Shown here: positions 62,134 to 64,000 of the stretch, piece by piece
How positions within the stretch are numbered: the first letter of the stretch is position 1
Layout of the letters: the number at the start of each line of letters is the position of its first letter
Assembly (NCBI RefSeq): GCF_016765775.1
Contig: NZ_JAESVN010000005.1
Span: forward strand, 62,001-126,000
Direction of reading: 5' to 3'
DNA length: 64,000 bases
Source of the DNA: Szabonella alba
Lineage (GTDB): Bacteria; Pseudomonadota; Alphaproteobacteria; Rhodobacterales; Rhodobacteraceae
Notes under the pieces: model-generated
Told to the model about the DNA's origin: nothing
Seen by the model: the letters and a program-made list of their open reading frames with translations, nothing else
Database searches by the model: none
Translations under genes and position numbers: made by a program

Positions 62134-63083
62134 CCGGCATGGTGAACGGAATCGCGGCCAAGTCCGTAGCCGAAGGGAATGCCGCCGGGCGCATCGCCCC
62201 TGACTGGATTGCGGTGGACTGGGGCACCTCGAACCTGCGCGTGACCGCGATGGGCCCCGAGGGGCCGCTGGCCACACGCGGATCGGATCAGGGCATGGGA
62301 CAGCTTGCGCCCGACGGGTTCGAACCTGCGCTGCTGGCGCTGATTTCCGACTGGCTGCCCGCGACGGGGCAGATGCCGGTCATGGTCTGCGGCATGGCGG
62401 GCGCGAGGCAGGGCTGGGTCGAGGCGCGCTACCGCGCCGTGCCCTGCACCCCGCTGGATGCGGGCGCGCTGACGCCGGTGCCGACCCGCGACCCCCGGCT
62501 GGAAGTCCGGATCGCACCGGGCCTGTCCCAGGCCGACCCGGCCGATGTGATGCGGGGGGAGGAAACCCAGATTGCGGGCGCGCTGACGCTGGATCCCGGT
62601 TTCGACGGGGTGATCTGCCTGCCGGGTACGCATTCGAAATGGGCCCATGTCAGCGCAGGCGAGGTGGTCAGTTTCCAGACCTTCCTGACGGGTGAGCTGT
62701 TCGCCCTGCTGTCGGAACAATCGGTGCTGCGGCACGGGCTGGCGGGCGGCGACGGGTTTGAGGAAGACGCCTTTGACGCGGCGCTGTCCGATGCGCTGTC
62801 CCATCCGCACCGCTTTGCCGCGCGGTTGTTCGGGCTGCGGGCCGAGGGGCTTTTGTCCGGTCTGACGCCGGTTGCGGCGCGCTCGCGCCTTTCGGGGCTG
62901 CTGATCGGCGTCGAACTGGCCGCCGCGCGCCCTTATTGGCTGGGTCAGCCCGTCACCCTTGTCGGGGCAGAGAAGCTTTCTGCCCTTTATGCCCGTGCCT
63001 TGGCCCAGCAGGGTATCACGGCGCGTCAACTCTCCGGTCCGGCCTCGGCGCTGGCCGGGCTTGCCAGCCTGCGGAGGCCCTGA
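62130..63083 (+). CDS. dgoK: 2-dehydro-3-deoxygalactonokinase
   Basis: Phosphorylates 2-keto-3-deoxygalactonate at C6. The 317-aa DgoK-family protein has the ASKHA-type phosphate loop [13 protein letters not shown] near residue 26, [13 protein letters not shown], the family motif [14 protein letters not shown] (about 170-183) and [11 protein letters not shown] short N-terminal tail of about 25 residues precedes the domain. Its ATG overlaps the SDR stop, and its stop overlaps the dgoA start (TGATG), so the operon is tightly coupled. Confidence 0.94.
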   Translation: MTGMVNGIAAKSVAEGNAAGRIAPDWIAVDWGTSNLRVTAMGPEGPLATRGSDQGMGQLAPDGFEPALLALISDWLPATGQMPVMVCGMAGARQGWVEARYRAVPCTPLDAGALTPVPTRDPRLEVRIAPGLSQADPADVMRGEETQIAGALTLDPGFDGVICLPGTHSKWAHVSAGEVVSFQTFLTGELFALLSEQSVLRHGLAGGDGFEEDAFDAALSDALSHPHRFAARLFGLRAEGLLSGLTPVAARSRLSGLLIGVELAAARPYWLGQPVTLVGAEKLSALYARALAQQGITARQLSGPASALAGLASLRRP

Positions 63084-63685
63084 TGACCCTTCCCCTGATC
63101 GCCATTCTGCGTGGTATCACGCCCGCCGAGGCCCTGCCGGTGGCCGAGGCCCTGATTGCAGCGGGCATCACGTCGATCGAGGTGCCGCTGAACTCGCCTG
63201 ACCCGCTGGACTCCATCGCCGCCATGGCGCGGGAATTCCGCGACCGCGCCCTGATCGGCGCGGGCACGGTGCTGACCGTGGCGCAGGTGCAGGATGTGGC
63301 GGCGGCAGGCGGGCGGCTGATCGTGTCCCCCAATACCGACGCCGAGGTGATCCGCGCCACGGTCGCGGCGGGCATGGCAAGCTGGCCCGGGGCGCTGACC
63401 CCGACCGAATGTTTCGCGGCCCTTGGCGCCGGTGCGACGGGGATCAAGATCTTCCCTTCTTTCCTGATGGGTTGTGAAGGCTTGCGCGCCATCCGCGCGG
63501 TGCTGCCACCGGGCACACAGGTCTATGCTGTGGGCGGTGTCGGGCCTGCGAATTTCGCCGAATGGCGCGGCGCGGGCGCCGACGGGTTCGGCATCGGCAC
63601 GGCGCTGTATCGCCCGGGTCAGCCGGTTGCCGAGATCGCGGCCAATGCCCGCGCGCTGGTCACCGCATGGAGGGGGATGGAATGA
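63083..63685 (+). CDS. dgoA: 2-dehydro-3-deoxy-6-phosphogalactonate aldolase
   Basis: Splits KDPGal into pyruvate and glyceraldehyde-3-phosphate. The 200-aa KDPG/KDPGal-type class I aldolase has Arg10 (AILRGI), catalytic Glu33 (SIEVPLNSP), GAGTVLT and the Schiff-base Lys123 (TGIKIFPS), and [10 protein letters not shown] near the end. PLNSP rather than the PLRTP-type of KDPG aldolase supports the galactonate branch. It overlaps the lactonase gene by 4 bases. Confidence 0.94.
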   Translation: MTLPLIAILRGITPAEALPVAEALIAAGITSIEVPLNSPDPLDSIAAMAREFRDRALIGAGTVLTVAQVQDVAAAGGRLIVSPNTDAEVIRATVAAGMASWPGALTPTECFAALGAGATGIKIFPSFLMGCEGLRAIRAVLPPGTQVYAVGGVGPANFAEWRGAGADGFGIGTALYRPGQPVAEIAANARALVTAWRGME

Positions 63686-64000
63686 CAGATCCGGCACAGG
63701 GTTATGAAATCGCTGATGACCGGCGCTGCGAATTGGGCGAGGGGCCGCTGTGGCATCCGCTGCGCGAACAGCTTTACTGGGTCGACATTCTGGGCAAGCG
63801 GCTGCTGACGCAGGAAAACGGGCAGCCGCGCGAATGGCAATTCGATGAACATGTTTCGGCAGCGGGCTGGATCGGGCGGGATGCGCTGCTGATCGCCTCG
63901 GAAACCGCGCTGTTCCGCTTCGATCTGGTCACCGGCGCGCGGGAGGATCTGGTGCCGCTTGAGGCCGACAATCCGGTGACGCGGTCGAATGACGGACGCG
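63682..64000 (+). CDS. SMP-30/gluconolactonase family protein (partial, runs off the right edge)
   Basis: The first 106 codons of a lactonase propeller. [11 protein letters not shown] supplies the first metal-site Glu, followed by [13 protein letters not shown] and [23 protein letters not shown]; the last visible codons, [10 protein letters not shown], are the conserved R-NDG block. In this operon it would hydrolyse the aldonolactone formed by the SDR dehydrogenase. The end of the gene is outside the window. Two SMP-30 domains therefore occur in the window, this one being the classical sugar-lactonase type. Confidence 0.9.
   Translation, partial: MTDPAQGYEIADDRRCELGEGPLWHPLREQLYWVDILGKRLLTQENGQPREWQFDEHVSAAGWIGRDALLIASETALFRFDLVTGAREDLVPLEADNPVTRSNDGR

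Noticed and set aside
1-64000. tRNA, rRNA, transposase, integrase or phage genes
   Set aside because: I looked for the conserved T-loop GGTTCGA context, rRNA-like tracts and DDE/tyrosine recombinase motifs and found none convincing.

Overview
The window is a gene-dense, high-GC (by eye about two thirds G+C) bacterial chromosome segment. It is most consistent with an alphaproteobacterium of the Rhodobacterales (Rhodobacter/Paracoccus-like). The reasons are the DUF3576-leuS-lptE-holA block, a def / def-like / fmt group, a Rhodobacter-type porin, a RibA with an N-terminal extension, and dispersed intergenic repeats ending in GATATTT...ACAGAAA or GGTATTTT...CCAAGATGAA. About 62 protein genes are supported. 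I saw no rRNA, tRNA, CRISPR array, insertion sequence or prophage gene.

Layout. 0-5.1 kb (minus): aroC followed by an AEC-family carrier, a thiamine-diphosphate enzyme and a MalY/PatB-type PLP lyase. 5.2-8.8 kb: tspO, recQ with two HRDC domains, yggT and a thioesterase. 8.8-14.8 kb: a tripartite tricarboxylate (TctABC) transporter with a dihydrodipicolinate-synthase-like lyase, divergent from a Gfo/Idh/MocA dehydrogenase and a FadR-type regulator; this looks like a sugar-acid or carboxylate catabolic island. 14.8-22.8 kb: dapA, a soluble lytic transglycosylase, def, a fosmidomycin-resistance-like MFS pump, a catalytically degenerate deformylase paralogue, fmt, a small membrane protein and a glycosyltransferase.

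23.1-46.2 kb is the most unusual part. A branched-chain-amino-acid-type binding protein, an iron-type alcohol dehydrogenase and an AraC regulator precede a run of 17 confidently called genes over about 19 kb, almost all touching or overlapping. The run encodes two LivH/LivM permeases, a LivG ATPase, a LivF ATPase fused to a Tm-1-like ATP-binding domain, a PEP-hydrolase-family TIM barrel, a 981-residue flotillin-like protein with a very long 11-residue (hendecad) repeat, and two SRPBCC proteins. It continues with a molybdenum hydroxylase (FAD, 2Fe-2S, and a large subunit split into two genes), its MoxR and VWA maturation factors, an amidohydrolase, a metallo-beta-lactamase-fold lactonase and an SMP-30/isochorismatase fusion. 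I read it as an uptake, hydroxylation and ring-opening pathway for an unidentified (hetero)cyclic substrate. Two REP-like palindromes sit inside this run, one exactly in the spacer that separates the two large-subunit genes.

46.3-52.2 kb (minus): DUF3576 lipoprotein, leuS, lptE, holA and an HPP-CBS membrane protein. 52.7-57.1 kb: a major porin, a truncated porin-like gene, yggS, an uncharacterised secreted protein converging on an L,D-transpeptidase-fold protein, and ribA. 57.3-61.2 kb: an OmpR-family regulator, a strong terminator with a possible small RNA, pncA-pncB (NAD salvage) and trhO. 61.4 kb to the right edge: a De Ley-Doudoroff-type sugar catabolic operon (SDR dehydrogenase, dgoK, dgoA, a lactonase cut by the window end).
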